From NCBI GenBank assembly GCA_963789215.1, contig CAWBJY010000002.1:744001-808000 (forward strand): a stretch of DNA of 64,000 nucleotides. Direction: 5' to 3'. Below, piece by piece: positions 17,827 to 26,275 of this stretch; the stretch's first letter is position 1; the number at the start of each line of letters is the position of its first letter. The notes beneath the pieces are model-generated. The model ran no database searches. It had not been told where the DNA came from and was given only the letters and a program-made list of their open reading frames with translations. This DNA is from Phormidesmis sp963789215 (GTDB taxonomy: Bacteria > Cyanobacteriota > Cyanobacteriia > Phormidesmidales > Phormidesmidaceae). The translations under genes and the position numbers were made by a program.

Positions 17827-18453
17827 CTAGAAGGCTGCTAGATCTGGAAGAGTGTTTTCAGAAAGTTCTGACAGCTCAGAGGGAATGAGATCCATCAAAT
17901 AGTCATCGTCGTCAAACTCTTTATCTATCTCTTTATCTGTAGTCATTGTGTTAGCTACTTCTATGAGAGAGGCGTCTGCTTGATTGGCCACTATCTCTTT
18001 TTTGAGCTCTTTATTAGATGGAAATTTAGCCTGAGTAGGCGGAATATTGAGCAGTGCTAAACCGGCTGGGATGAGTTCTATAAGCGCTAAGTCTGTGGGC
18101 TCGTATTCATCAGCATGATCTGAAAATGCTTTAAGTGTTTGGGTTCCTATTAGAGCTGGAGATAGCGAAAGCTCCGGGTTATGAGCCGTTATCTTTGCTT
18201 GATCGCAGGCAGATCTTGGCGAGATGCTCTGTTTATCGGTTTGTCTGTTTACGGAAGAACTGCCTATAGAATTGGTCAAACTTTGCCATAGTTGTTGTAT
18301 CCAACTAGGCGGGTTTGATGCAGTTTGTTCGAGGGTGGAATGGCTGGTTGTCATAGCAGTTTGGCGGGAATAGCGTGAGATTTTATGCGGACGTTGCTCG
18401 TACGCAAATTGAAGCGGATTTCTCACAGTATTCCCTGTTGAAGGCGTTGTCAT
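17827..18453 (-). CDS. Hypothetical polar/acidic protein
   Basis: 208 residues that I do not recognise. The sequence is rich in Ser, Thr, Asn and Gln, with one amphipathic stretch (PPSWIQQLWQSLTNSIGSSS) and an acidic C-terminus (DKEFDDDDYLMDLIPSELSE). No transmembrane segment or signal peptide. A second start at 18354 (MTTSHSTLEQTASN) would remove 33 residues and is equally possible. It is convergent to pheS. Probably a lineage-specific, largely disordered protein. Confidence 0.5.
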   Translation of the reverse strand: MTTPSTGNTVRNPLQFAYEQRPHKISRYSRQTAMTTSHSTLEQTASNPPSWIQQLWQSLTNSIGSSSVNRQTDKQSISPRSACDQAKITAHNPELSLSPALIGTQTLKAFSDHADEYEPTDLALIELIPAGLALLNIPPTQAKFPSNKELKKEIVANQADASLIEVANTMTTDKEIDKEFDDDDYLMDLIPSELSELSENTLPDLAAF

Positions 18454-18928
18454 CTGAGTGGTTGTATGGATGTATCCACTTGTATTACTGGCTTACAGCG
18501 AATTTTAGATTGGCTTTTCTTGATTTATTAATCCGGCAATAAAATAGGTTGCCTATCAGGCACGGGCGAAGTGTCTTCTTTTCAACCGGTAGTGGCGTTA
18601 ATCCTGGCGGGTCTTTCTTTTCCTCGGTACTCGCTAGAGCAGATGATGACAGGAATGTGCTGTGTCTTCTCGTCTGTTTTTAGATTTCAACGAAGTCTGG
18701 GACTTGGACGACCGTTAGCATTCGCTTGGAAATGTAGGGTGAGAGTGACTTACTGGTTGGATCATGACGAAAGAAACGATGGCTGCTCGCTTTTTAGCCG
18801 GTTCGTAAGTGAGCATCTGGCCAGTTTTCTGCTGCTGTGTTCCAAGATAGAGAATGTCGAAGATATTTTCTCTAACGCAACCAACCTTAACTAGTCCTGT
18901 AAACTGCTGCTTTCGGTACGCATTAGCT
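18454..18928. other. Poorly conserved spacer, possible degraded coding sequence
   Basis: About 475 bases without a convincing gene. Overlapping frames exist on both strands (18571-18894 plus, 18715-18978 minus) but neither has a recognisable domain, a good Shine-Dalgarno or biased composition. Together with the broken gene at 19235-19511 it gives the impression of a decaying region. Confidence 0.5.
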
Positions 18929-19153
18929 TTACCAGCTGAAGTGAGTATCAACCCATTTTTTGGCAGCGGCGATCGCACTTTCTCGGCTATAGGCTTTCGG
19001 CACGGCTACTGCGCTACCCCGATCGTGGTTAACCCAAGCAGAATATATTTGCTGGTCGTGGTGCAGCGCTGTTGTAACTTCAATTTGGACGCCGCGATAG
19101 GGAAAGGCCCAAATCACGTCTAGATAGTCGGGGGTGGCGATATGTTCGTGCAT
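18929..19153 (-). CDS. Conserved-looking small protein, unknown function
   Basis: 74 residues: MHEHIATPDYLDVIWAFPYR and then a compact alpha/beta-like pattern with VQIEVTTALHHDQQIYSAWV, AVAVPKAYSRESAIAAAKKW and VDTHF. The alternation of strand-like and helix-like segments and the lack of rare codons suggest a real folded protein, similar in style to small cyanobacterial hypothetical proteins with a Y-RG-xIE opening. It is read on the minus strand and precedes the decayed spacer. No function can be assigned. Confidence 0.6.
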   Translation of the reverse strand: MHEHIATPDYLDVIWAFPYRGVQIEVTTALHHDQQIYSAWVNHDRGSAVAVPKAYSRESAIAAAKKWVDTHFSW

Positions 19154-19234
19154 GGCAGCAGTCCTTCTCGATCGTTTTGTTTGGATTAAGCAGATCGGCT
19201 ATCCGGCGCTATTCTGTCTACCTATTTATACAAG

Positions 19235-19511
19235 CTATTTATATAAGGAAGCGACGTACTCACCATAGCCGTTGTACATCAGAGTAGGCTGCTCCTTCCA
19301 ATCCCACTGGCTGCCTTCTCCGGCCAAGCGTTCATATCCTTTGGGGGCAATAGCGTTCCAGTCGGCAGCGGGCTGCTCAGCGTGTTGCTTCGGTAAGATT
19401 CTCCATGGGTGCCGACTGCGAAAAAGGCCATTGACGACAGCTATTGAGAGCGATCGCACCCAAGGCACACAACCCTGCACCTACCGCCGATTTTATAAAT
19501 TGCCGTCGATT
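19235..19511 (-). pseudogene. Broken small lipoprotein/Tat-signal gene
   Basis: Two minus-strand frames join into one sensible protein. From 19511 the frame reads NRRQFIKSAVGAGLCALGAI followed by ALNSC, which is a signal peptide with an RR pair and a lipobox-like cysteine, and ends at TGA 19379-19377. The adjacent frame then reads AEQPAADWNAIAPKGYERLA through WDWKEQPTLMYNGYGEYVAS to the stop at 19235. No ATG, GTG or TTG precedes NRRQF in frame: a TAA in TTTTAAAA interrupts it. A one-base indel near 19380 and the lost start make the gene look inactivated. The product, an exported lipoprotein of about 90 residues, is not recognised. Confidence 0.55.
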
Positions 19512-19656
19512 TTAAAAGATTGTTTCGGAGGTTGTTTGCCTTTCTGGCAATTGCTAACCCGGTTGAATGCGAGGAAGCACCATAGGAGGGCTAAATACGC
19601 GTGACAAGATCTCTATTATGATCTAACTGAGACTTTGGCAGAGTGCCGTTTGCAAT

Positions 19657-20574
19657 ATGGATAAACAGCGGGAAACAGCCCTTGGCTCGTTAGAATTATC
19701 GGCTTCTCCTAACTTTTTAATGGGCTGCGCGGTCTGGGCCTTTAAAGATTGGGTGGGTAGCTTTTATCCAGAAAAAAGTCAGGCGACGAACTTTTTACGG
19801 CTGTACGGCGAGCGGCTGTGGACGGTAGAAGGAAATACGACGTTCTATTCTGTGCCTGCTCCAGAGATGGTTCAGCGCTGGGTGAATAATACGCCAGATG
19901 GATTTCAGTTTTGCCCGAAGCTGCCGCGTGCGGTAACGCATGAGGGGGCGCTGATGGCTCGTTTGCCTGAGGCGCTGTCTTTTCTGGACCTGATGAAGGG
20001 GCTAGGCGATCGCTTGGGGCCAATTATGGTGCAGCTACCGCCTAGCTATAGTCCGGCTTCGATAGCTGATTTGGCTGAGTTTTTAACGGTATTGACCAAA
20101 GAGTCTGTCTCTATTTCTGTAGAAGTTCGTCATCTTGACTGGTTTAAAAATGAGCTATCTGCGCAGCTAAACGCACTGCTAATGCGGCTAGGCGTTGGGC
20201 GGGTGCTGCTAGATACTCGCTCTATGTACGATTGGGAACATGAAGGCGACGCCGATCCGCAGCTTAGTTCGAACCGAAGAAAACCCAGGGTTCCTTTGCT
20301 GCCAGTGATTACATCTGACTATGCGATTGTTCGGTACATTAGCCATCCCAAGCTGCTGCGAAATCACGATTATTTGGCTAGTTGGGTTGCGCAGGTAGAC
20401 CAGTGGCTAAAGCAGGGCAAGCGGATTTACTTTTTTGTGCATTGCCCTAGAGAGGAGGAGTCGCCTGCGATCGCTCAGTATTTTCAGGGCCAGCTAGAAG
20501 CTGCGAATGTACCCGTGCCGCCGCTGCCATGGAATCAGCTGGCAAAGCCGCCCGACCAGCTCTCGCTGTTTTGA
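19657..20574 (+). CDS. DUF72 (YecE-like) domain protein
   Basis: 305 residues with TIM-barrel-like DUF72 blocks: GCAVWAFKDWVGSFYP, TVEGNTTFYSVPAPEMVQRW, FCPKLPRAVTHEG, ILVQLPPS-type GPIMVQLPPSYSP, VEVRHLDWF, LDTRSMYDW and FFVHCPREEESPAIA. The family is widespread, has the fold of sugar-phosphate isomerases/endonuclease IV, and its reaction is not known. Its final codons (LSLF, stop) overlap the first unit of a four-copy tandem repeat. It is convergent to pdxA. Confidence 0.88.
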   Translation: MDKQRETALGSLELSASPNFLMGCAVWAFKDWVGSFYPEKSQATNFLRLYGERLWTVEGNTTFYSVPAPEMVQRWVNNTPDGFQFCPKLPRAVTHEGALMARLPEALSFLDLMKGLGDRLGPIMVQLPPSYSPASIADLAEFLTVLTKESVSISVEVRHLDWFKNELSAQLNALLMRLGVGRVLLDTRSMYDWEHEGDADPQLSSNRRKPRVPLLPVITSDYAIVRYISHPKLLRNHDYLASWVAQVDQWLKQGKRIYFFVHCPREEESPAIAQYFQGQLEAANVPVPPLPWNQLAKPPDQLSLF

Positions 20575-20633
20575 CCGGGCGATTATTTGACCAAGCGATT
20601 ATTTGACCGGGCGATTATTTGCTCAAGCGATGA
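20570..20633. repeat. Tandem repeat, 4 x 16 bp, between DUF72 gene and pdxA
   Basis: Units TTTGACCGGGCGATTA, TTTGACCAAGCGATTA, TTTGACCGGGCGATTA and TTTGCTCAAGCGATGA follow head to tail. The first unit includes the stop codon of the DUF72 gene. The repeats fill the whole spacer between two convergent genes. Confidence 0.9.
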
Positions 20634-20637
20634 GTGG

Positions 20638-21738
20638 TTAACCGACCGCAACCGGGGCAGGACTGGCGGCTTGTGCTAGCCGCTGGCTGGTCAGTTCAAT
20701 TGCCAGCGTTAGGGCCGCTTCCGTGCTGTGCGATCGCGCAATCCCCTTCCCTGCGATGTTGAAGGCCGTGCCGTGGTCGGGAGAAGTGCGTACGAAGGGC
20801 AAGCCGATGGTGGTATTAACGGCTAGATCGAAGGCCAGCAGCTTGACCGGGATAAGCCCTTGGTCGTGATAGAGCGCCAGATAGCCGTCGTGAGCGGCAA
20901 TGCCGCTTGCAGTTTCGCTTTGCCAAGCGAGTCCGGGTTCTACCCAGAGCGTGTCGGGTGGAACCGGGCCGTCTAATTGAATTTGTGGAAAGCGCTGCTG
21001 CTGCTGAGCCATCCAATCTATTAACCAGTCTTTTTCTTCGGTGCCGAGCTGACCCTGCTCGCCGCTATGAGGATTAAGCCCTGGGAGGGCAATTTTGGGC
21101 GAGCTGATACCGAAGTCCGTTTTTAAACATTCAATGAACAGCTCTAGCTTTTGGGTCATTAGTGCAGGTGTAAGTGCCATTGGAACCTGGCTGAGCGGGA
21201 TGTGGGTAGTGGCTAGCAAGGTGCGCATTGCCCAGCCGTTGTGGGGAGATTTGGCAACAAAGAGCATGCCGAATTTGGTCGTACCAGACATTTCTGCTAG
21301 GAGTTCGGTCTGCCCTGGGTAGCGGTGTCCGGCGGCTAGCCAGGCTGATTTGGCAATGGGCGCTGTGACGATGCCGTCGAAGTTGCCCTGGGTGGTAAGC
21401 GCGATCGCCCTTTGTAAAGATCGAAACCCAATTTCGCCGCTGCTGCTGTTGCCAACGCCTAGCTTTAGCCCGCTAGCGATAGCGTTGGGGATTTCTAAAT
21501 TAATAAAATTTAGCTCGTCTGGATGGCGCAAGCTGATGTTGGGTGCGGTGGCTTTGAGCTGGTTATAAGTGGTTTGGATGTGGGTGCGATCGCCGATAAC
21601 CGAGATGTCTGCGCTTTGTTCGAAAGCTGGGTTACTCAAGGTTTTGAGCACAACTTCTGGCCCTATGCCGGATGGGTCGCCCAGCGTCATGATGATCTGG
21701 GGTTTGCGATCGCGACGCATTGTGGAATAAGCAGCCAT
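20638..21738 (-). CDS. pdxA: 4-hydroxythreonine-4-phosphate dehydrogenase
   Basis: 366 residues. PdxA oxidises 4-phosphohydroxy-L-threonine in pyridoxal phosphate synthesis. Conserved blocks: IIMTLGDPSGIGPEVVLKTL at the N-terminus, TAPIAKSAWLAAGHRYPGQTE (metal-binding His), GLNPHSGEQGQLG, DGYLALYHDQGLIPVKLLAF (second metal His) and FVRTSPDHGTAFNIAGKG. A Pro/Ala tail ends the protein. The length is close to the family norm. It stands alone on the minus strand. Confidence 0.95.
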   Translation of the reverse strand: MAAYSTMRRDRKPQIIMTLGDPSGIGPEVVLKTLSNPAFEQSADISVIGDRTHIQTTYNQLKATAPNISLRHPDELNFINLEIPNAIASGLKLGVGNSSSGEIGFRSLQRAIALTTQGNFDGIVTAPIAKSAWLAAGHRYPGQTELLAEMSGTTKFGMLFVAKSPHNGWAMRTLLATTHIPLSQVPMALTPALMTQKLELFIECLKTDFGISSPKIALPGLNPHSGEQGQLGTEEKDWLIDWMAQQQQRFPQIQLDGPVPPDTLWVEPGLAWQSETASGIAAHDGYLALYHDQGLIPVKLLAFDLAVNTTIGLPFVRTSPDHGTAFNIAGKGIARSHSTEAALTLAIELTSQRLAQAASPAPVAVG

Positions 21739-21980
21739 CGTTTCGCTCCTTTTCGCCGGTCTTTTTCACCGGCGCTTCTTACTAAATACGTGAATAGCCA
21801 TATAAATTTTAAGCTTTATCGACAGGTGCATAGCCTAGAAAAATCTATGAGCAGGGCCAAAACGCTCTAAAATAACGACGGAGATCCAGGCTAGTTCGGT
21901 TTTGAACGCGCCACTGGGTTTAGCTTGCTAACCGATGTGTAGCAAGCGTTAGCTATTAACAAACAGGAGATTTTAAAACG

Positions 21981-22085
21981 ATGGGCGGCGAAATTTTTAC
22001 TACGGCTGTGTTGGTCTTTGGCATGATATTGGTGGGCCTTAGCGTAGGCTTTTTGATGCTAAGAGTTCAAGGTGGCGAGGAGTAG
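21981..22085 (+). CDS. petM: Cytochrome b6-f complex subunit 7 (PetM)
   Basis: 34 residues: MGGEIFTTAVLVFGMILVGL and then SVGFLMLRVQGGEE. One transmembrane helix followed by the short stromal tail (M/L)-(R/K)-(V/I)-QGGE matches PetM, a small subunit of the cytochrome b6-f complex in the thylakoid membrane. The Shine-Dalgarno AGGAG lies at 21965-21969, 11 bases before the ATG. It is monocistronic by position, 318 bases before ycf39 on the same strand. It is easily missed because of its size; the identification rests on the C-terminal motif and length. Confidence 0.88.
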   Translation: MGGEIFTTAVLVFGMILVGLSVGFLMLRVQGGEE

Positions 22086-22403
22086 GGTCTTTATTAAGCG
22101 TCTTAATTCTGAGCGCCTTAATTAAGTTAGAACATCCGTATTGAGTAGCTCAGACCGCAAAAAGCAGCATTCTTACACTCATATAGAGACCTCTGTAGAG
22201 ATAGGTGCTGCTCTGTACGTTTGTGGTCGTCTGGCTATTCCGGCTAAGCAGCCTACCTTTTTGTCCATTTAGTAATAGCCTGTTTAGCACCAGTCTATTG
22301 AGTATTCGTTGTCATAGCCGTCGTCGGATCTACCTCAGCGCGTTGTAGCGGTAGCGACTTCTGCTAGACTGAGAAATATATTAAGTTTTGTTTACCGCAC
22401 CTC
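22086..22403 (+). other. Intergenic region petM-ycf39
   Basis: 318 bases without gene. The last 60 bases contain TTGTAG, 16 bases, TAGACT (22343-22370), a weak candidate promoter for ycf39. No terminator with a good U-run was seen after petM. Confidence 0.4.
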
Positions 22404-23366
22404 ATGGTCTTATTAGTCGTTGGCGCAACTGGCACATTGGGCAGGCAAATCGTTCGCCGAGCCTTAGATGAAGGCTATGAGGTTAAGTGTTTAGTTAGAA
22501 ACTTCCAGAAGGCAAGCTTTCTGAGAGAGTGGGGAGCGCAGCTTGTTAAGGCTGACCTCACAGGCCCCGGTAGCCTGCCGCCTTGTTTTGAAGACGTGGA
22601 GGAAGTCATTGACGCTTCCACCTCTCGTCCGGCAGAGAAAGAAGGTATTTACGATGTGGACTGGTTTGGCAAAGTTGCGCTGATAAAAGCGGCTAAAGCA
22701 GCGGGGGTAAAACGGTTTGTCTTTTTCTCTATATATGGCGCGGGAGACTATCCAGATGTACCCCTCATGGAAATCAAGGATTGCACTGAAGCCTTTTTGA
22801 AAGAGTCTGGCTTGAATTACACCATTTTTAGACCCTGCGGCTTTATGCAGGGTCTAATTGGCCAATATGCAATTCCTATTTTAGAGCGTCAGTCTGTCTG
22901 GGTGATGGGCGAAGCGGGCGCGGTTGCCTATATGAATAGCCAAGATATCGCTAAGTTTGCGGTGAAGGCGCTGAAAATGCCTGCGGCTGAAAACAAAACC
23001 TTCCCGCTAGCGGGCACAAGAGCTTGGGGTGCCTACGAAATCATCAGGCTATGCGAGCGGCTGTCCGACCAAGCGGCAAACGTTTCTCAGATGCCCCCTG
23101 CTATTTTGCGAGCTGCCCGAAACGTTGCCGCCTTTTTTCAGTGGACCTGGGATTTGGCGGATAGGCTAGCTTTTACCGAAGTGAGCGCTAGCGGCGACGT
23201 GATGGATGCATCTATGGACGAAGTATATGAAACCTTTGACATAGACAAAGGCGAAATCACAACGCTAGAAGATTACATGCAGGAATACTTCACCCGCATC
23301 TTGAAAAAACTAAAAGAGCTGGACTTTGAGAGCGGTAAGTCGGCGAAGAAGAAAGTTCCTTTCTAA
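22404..23366 (+). CDS. ycf39: Photosystem II assembly factor Ycf39 (atypical SDR, NAD(P)-binding)
   Basis: 320 residues. The N-terminus VLLVVGATGTLGRQIVRRAL is a Rossmann GxxGxxG motif of the atypical short-chain dehydrogenase group, followed by VKCLVRNFQKASFLREWGAQ, VIDASTSRPAEK, VFFSIYGAGDYPDVPLMEIK and YTIFRPCGFMQGLIGQYAIP. This set, and the C-terminal helical part ending ...EDYMQEYFTRILKKLKELDF, is that of cyanobacterial/plastid Ycf39 (HCF244), which with Hlip proteins delivers pigments to newly made D1 during photosystem II assembly. It lacks a full catalytic YxxxK, as the family does. It is followed by an isolated mini-transcript at 23406-23713. Confidence 0.9.
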   Translation: MVLLVVGATGTLGRQIVRRALDEGYEVKCLVRNFQKASFLREWGAQLVKADLTGPGSLPPCFEDVEEVIDASTSRPAEKEGIYDVDWFGKVALIKAAKAAGVKRFVFFSIYGAGDYPDVPLMEIKDCTEAFLKESGLNYTIFRPCGFMQGLIGQYAIPILERQSVWVMGEAGAVAYMNSQDIAKFAVKALKMPAAENKTFPLAGTRAWGAYEIIRLCERLSDQAANVSQMPPAILRAARNVAAFFQWTWDLADRLAFTEVSASGDVMDASMDEVYETFDIDKGEITTLEDYMQEYFTRILKKLKELDFESGKSAKKKVPF

Positions 23367-23405
23367 ACGTTCTGCCTAGTCAGCGCTTAAAACAAAATCA
23401 ATTTC

Positions 23406-23457
23406 TTACACATTCATAAATAGGCGTGTTATATTCATTTCAAGCGGTTCGCCGCTT
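23406..23457 (+). promoter_or_regulatory. Candidate promoter with UUCG hairpin at the 5' end
   Basis: TTACAC, 18 bases, TATATT (23430-23435) is a plausible sigma-70 promoter; transcription would start near 23442. Exactly there lies AAGCGG-TTCG-CCGCTT (23442-23457), a perfect 6-bp stem closed by a UUCG tetraloop, an unusually stable 5' cap for an RNA. Confidence 0.55.
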
Positions 23458-23516
23458 ACGCTGAACAGGCTTTGTTGAAATACAGGCCCTTTTATGGAAT
23501 ACAGGAGGTGATGCCC

Positions 23517-23588
23517 ATGTCAGTAAGTGATAAATGCGTGGGTCTCCAGGTTGATGTAAACCGGCTGCGTGCCGGGGCTGTTCTCTAG
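23517..23588 (+). CDS. Putative 23-residue small protein or leader peptide with an extremely strong RBS
   Basis: ATG 23517 to TAG 23586-23588 encodes MSVSDKCVGLQVDVNRLRAG AVL (split here after residue 20). It is preceded by AGGAGGTGAT at 23503-23512, fully complementary to the 3' end of 16S rRNA, with 8 bases between AGGAGG and the ATG. A second in-frame ATG at 23511 lies too close to that site. The unit has its own candidate promoter and 5' hairpin (23406-23457) and a strong terminator (23674-23713), and no gene follows for 550 bases, so it is not a simple attenuation leader. The peptide has one Cys, no hydrophobic helix, and is unknown to me. It could instead be a regulatory RNA with a decoy ORF. 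Confidence 0.45.
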   Translation: MSVSDKCVGLQVDVNRLRAGAVL

Positions 23589-23673
23589 GAACTAGTCTTA
23601 AACATCATTGTTGAGGCTAGATCTGCTAGATTTCCTTCCGGCAGTTTGGTTTTGACCTGAAGACCCGACCAGA

Positions 23674-23713
23674 CCGCTCCCATTTCGCAAGAGATGGGAG
23701 CGGATGGTTTTTT
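23674..23713 (+). terminator. Strong terminator of the mini-transcript
   Basis: CCGCTCCCAT and ATGGGAGCGG form a perfect 10-bp stem with a 10-base loop, followed three bases later by GTTTTTT. Confidence 0.85.
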
Positions 23714-23748
23714 AAAGGGCATTTTCTTCTTTTTCAGACTCTTATTAT

Positions 23749-23790
23749 GAGCATGTCATCAAGCGCTGCGAAGGATGAATGCTCTTTTTT
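23749..23790 (+). terminator. Second terminator-like hairpin
   Basis: GAGCAT(G)TCATC pairs with GATGAATGCTC (11 bp, one bulged G) and is followed by six T. It lies only 36 bases after the previous terminator and may act as a back-up, or end a short antisense-free RNA of its own. Confidence 0.65.
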
Positions 23791-24259
23791 ATAAGACGTG
23801 CATTGAGATACTCAATAGTTTGGATAGAGGCGCTAGGGGGTTAGGCCCTTCTATCTATATCTGATTGCAGCTACTTTGTGAGCCGGATCGAGCCTGCTAG
23901 CGCTCTGTACCTGCGTTTCGCCCACTTACGCTTTTTCGTTCAGTAGGATTTACTAAATTACTGAGCGCTGGGTCACTTTCAACTAACCTACTAAAGTGTC
24001 ATACATTCCTATTTCCACCCTGTAACCCCTGCTACAATCTCCTACAAGTTGAGAAAAACACGCATTGGTTTTCGAGCCTTTGCTCAAAAAAGTTTCAACT
24101 ATTGAGGAGAAAGTTAGCAGCGATAGGCATCCTAATTCTCTGTAGATAAAGCCTTTGGCAGGTAAGCAGTGGTTTTGACCGCACTGCTTTTACGGGATCT
24201 ACAATGTCTAGAAAAGCTGACAGTTTTTAATCTATTTAAAGGTGTGAGGAATACAAGAA
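23791..24259 (+). other. Long 5' region of the first porin gene, with an attenuator-like hairpin
   Basis: 469 bases without gene. AAGCAGTG (24164-24171) pairs with CACTGCTT (24182-24189), followed by TT; this hairpin lies about 70 bases before the porin start and could act in the leader. GTGTGAGGAATACAAGAA directly before the start codon is shared with the second porin copy and contains the ribosome-binding site GAGGAA. Confidence 0.45.
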
Positions 24260-25798
24260 ATGACGAAAATGCTCTGGAAGACTTTGCTAGCTGGTTCGGG
24301 TGCGCTTGGCGCGGCGTTGGCAGTATCGGGAAATGCGATCGCAGCAGAATCAGTTGCGGTAGAGACAGTTGGTGATGTTAGCTCTGAAGTGCTGGTTGCT
24401 GAACCTATTCAGCTAGCTCAAGTAACGAGCGTATCTGAACTGTCTGACGTGCAGCCCGGCGACTGGGCATACACAGCGCTTCAGCGTCTAGTAGAAGAGT
24501 ACGGCTGCTTGGAAGGCTACCCCGACCGCACGTATCGCGGCAACCGCGCCTTGACTCGCTATGAGTTTGCAGCTGGTTTGAACGCATGTTTGGACGTCGT
24601 GGTTCAGCTAATTGGTGATCGCTCTGACTTGGAAGCGATTCGCCGTTTGCAAGAAGAGTTTGCAGCTGAGCTAGCAACGGTACGTGGCGATGTAGACGCG
24701 CTGCAAACAGATGTAGCCGAGCTAGAAGCGAACCAGTTCTCGACGACGACGAAGCTACGCGGCCAGTTGGATGCGCACTTGATTGTCCCTTTTGATGATG
24801 CCGACGCAATTAACAGGGTTGACGGCTCTCCGTTTGTACCTGTAGCAAACGATCCAACGACCTCTACTGATGAATCAGCAACCGCGCTTTCTGGCACCGT
24901 GGGTGGTGATGAAGCAGATGCGACCTTTGAGTACCGCGCTCGTTTGAACTTTGACACTAGCTTCACTGGCGAAGACAGACTGCGAATTCGTTTGCAGGCT
25001 TCTGATGACGCAGGCACACTGGCTAACACTGAAGCTGGTCTGGCTAACCAAAGCTCTCGTCGTAATGGCCTTGAGGACAACATTGGTTTAGACGACGTTT
25101 ACTACAGCTTCCCCGTTGGCAATCGCATCAGCGGTATTATCGCTGCCAACAGCGTAGTGACCGACGACTTTGTGTCTAGCACGATTGTGCCGTTTGACGG
25201 TCCTAGCGTAGCTGATGCGGGTGGCCCTGAGTTCTATGACCTGTATGACGGTGGCAACCTTGGTGCAGGCGTCAACATCGCGTTCACCAAGAATCTGGTA
25301 CTCGACGCCGGTTACTCGTCTTCTGGTAGCAACATCAACACGCCAGGCCAGGGCATCTTCAACAACGGTAGCTACATCGCTCAGCTCAACTTGCTAACTG
25401 ACGGCATCTTTAACGCTGCGGTTACCTATATCGGTGCAACCGATGCAGCTCCGGGCGACGCTGAGAGCACGATTGCGGGTCTGTTGAATCTTGACTTCGG
25501 TCGATTCAGCGTCGGTGGTCACTACGCTTCTACGGACGCTCAAGGCGGCGGCGACCTTGACTCTTACATGGGTGGTATTGCCATTGCTGACCTGTTCGGC
25601 ACGGGCAACGAGTTGGGTGTCTACGGCGGCATCTCTCCTTCGATCGCTCGCGACCCTCTGTTAGTAGAAGCCTACTACCAGATTGCTGTGAACGAGTTCT
25701 TCACCTTTACACCTGCGGTTATCTACTCCGACAACGACGGTGCGGGCGACAACACTGAGAACGTATACGGCGCACTGCGAGCTACGTTTAGCTTCTAG
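24260..25798 (+). CDS. SLH-domain OprB-type outer-membrane porin, copy 1
   Basis: 512 residues. A signal peptide (MTKMLWKTLLAGSGALGAAL, cleavage around NAIA-AE) leads to a single SLH domain at about residues 55-112 (SELSDVQPGDWAYTALQRLV, YPDRTYRGNRALTRYEFAAG), then a coiled coil at ~115-150 (IRRLQEEFAAELATVRGDVD) and a C-terminal OprB-like beta-barrel ending in YGALRATFSF with terminal Phe. This is the standard cyanobacterial porin layout: the SLH part binds peptidoglycan, the barrel lets ions and small solutes through the outer membrane. It is followed by a terminator and by a nearly identical second copy. About 17 of 512 residues differ between copies by my count. Confidence 0.93.
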   Translation: MTKMLWKTLLAGSGALGAALAVSGNAIAAESVAVETVGDVSSEVLVAEPIQLAQVTSVSELSDVQPGDWAYTALQRLVEEYGCLEGYPDRTYRGNRALTRYEFAAGLNACLDVVVQLIGDRSDLEAIRRLQEEFAAELATVRGDVDALQTDVAELEANQFSTTTKLRGQLDAHLIVPFDDADAINRVDGSPFVPVANDPTTSTDESATALSGTVGGDEADATFEYRARLNFDTSFTGEDRLRIRLQASDDAGTLANTEAGLANQSSRRNGLEDNIGLDDVYYSFPVGNRISGIIAANSVVTDDFVSSTIVPFDGPSVADAGGPEFYDLYDGGNLGAGVNIAFTKNLVLDAGYSSSGSNINTPGQGIFNNGSYIAQLNLLTDGIFNAAVTYIGATDAAPGDAESTIAGLLNLDFGRFSVGGHYASTDAQGGGDLDSYMGGIAIADLFGTGNELGVYGGISPSIARDPLLVEAYYQIAVNEFFTFTPAVIYSDNDGAGDNTENVYGALRATFSF

Positions 25799-25873
25799 AT
25801 GCTTATCTAGACATTTAATAGTTTTTGCGGTTGCGCTAGGCGCTGGCTTCACTGACTAGTCATAGATGACGAG

Positions 25874-25907
25874 GGGAGAATCTTGCTTGGGTAAGGTTCT
25901 CCCTTTT
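25874..25907 (+). terminator. Terminator after porin copy 1
   Basis: GGGAGAATCTT pairs with AAGGTTCTCCC (11 bp, one G-U) and is followed by TTTT. It separates the two porin genes into different transcripts. Confidence 0.8.
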
Positions 25908-26275
25908 GTGTTGTTGCCATGACTTTGCTTGCTCGTGACGCGAGCTGCTCAAATCCACCTATTGGAAAGGCTGCAACTATTTTGGGATAAGGCTTTAGGC
26001 GATTACATATAGATGTGAAAGCAAAACTGTGAGGATGTACAGCCAATCTGGCAAAAGTGCTGACGTAGCCGTTGATGCAGTCATTTGTGTGGAATGTTTT
26101 AGCGCTATAAAGACAAATCTAAAAAGTGGAAGGTGGGTAAATTAGTTTTTTTGAAAAAACATTTTTTGTATAGAGCGCTACCAAATATTTTCTGCTGCGT
26201 ATTTTAGGATTCACAAGGAAACTAAAAGACTCACTCGTGAGCGCTTGGTTTTTTACTGTGTGAGGAATACAAGAA
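25908..26275 (+). other. Promoter region of porin copy 2
   Basis: 368 bases without gene, unrelated to the region before copy 1 except for the final ~18 bases. It contains AGCGCTATA (26101-26109) and, inverted, TATAGAGCGCTA (26169-26180), flanking an AT-rich hairpin GTTTTTTT/AAAAAAC near 26145-26160. These inverted AGCGCT elements could be an operator for differential expression. Confidence 0.45.

Noticed and set aside
18571..18978. Opposing ORFs of 107 and 87 codons
   Set aside because: They overlap each other on opposite strands, have no recognisable motif, and the minus-strand one overlaps the more convincing 74-codon gene.
24405..25083. Long antisense open frames inside both porin genes
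   Set aside because: They mirror the codon bias of the porins, occur in both copies because the copies are nearly identical, and have no domain or start signal.
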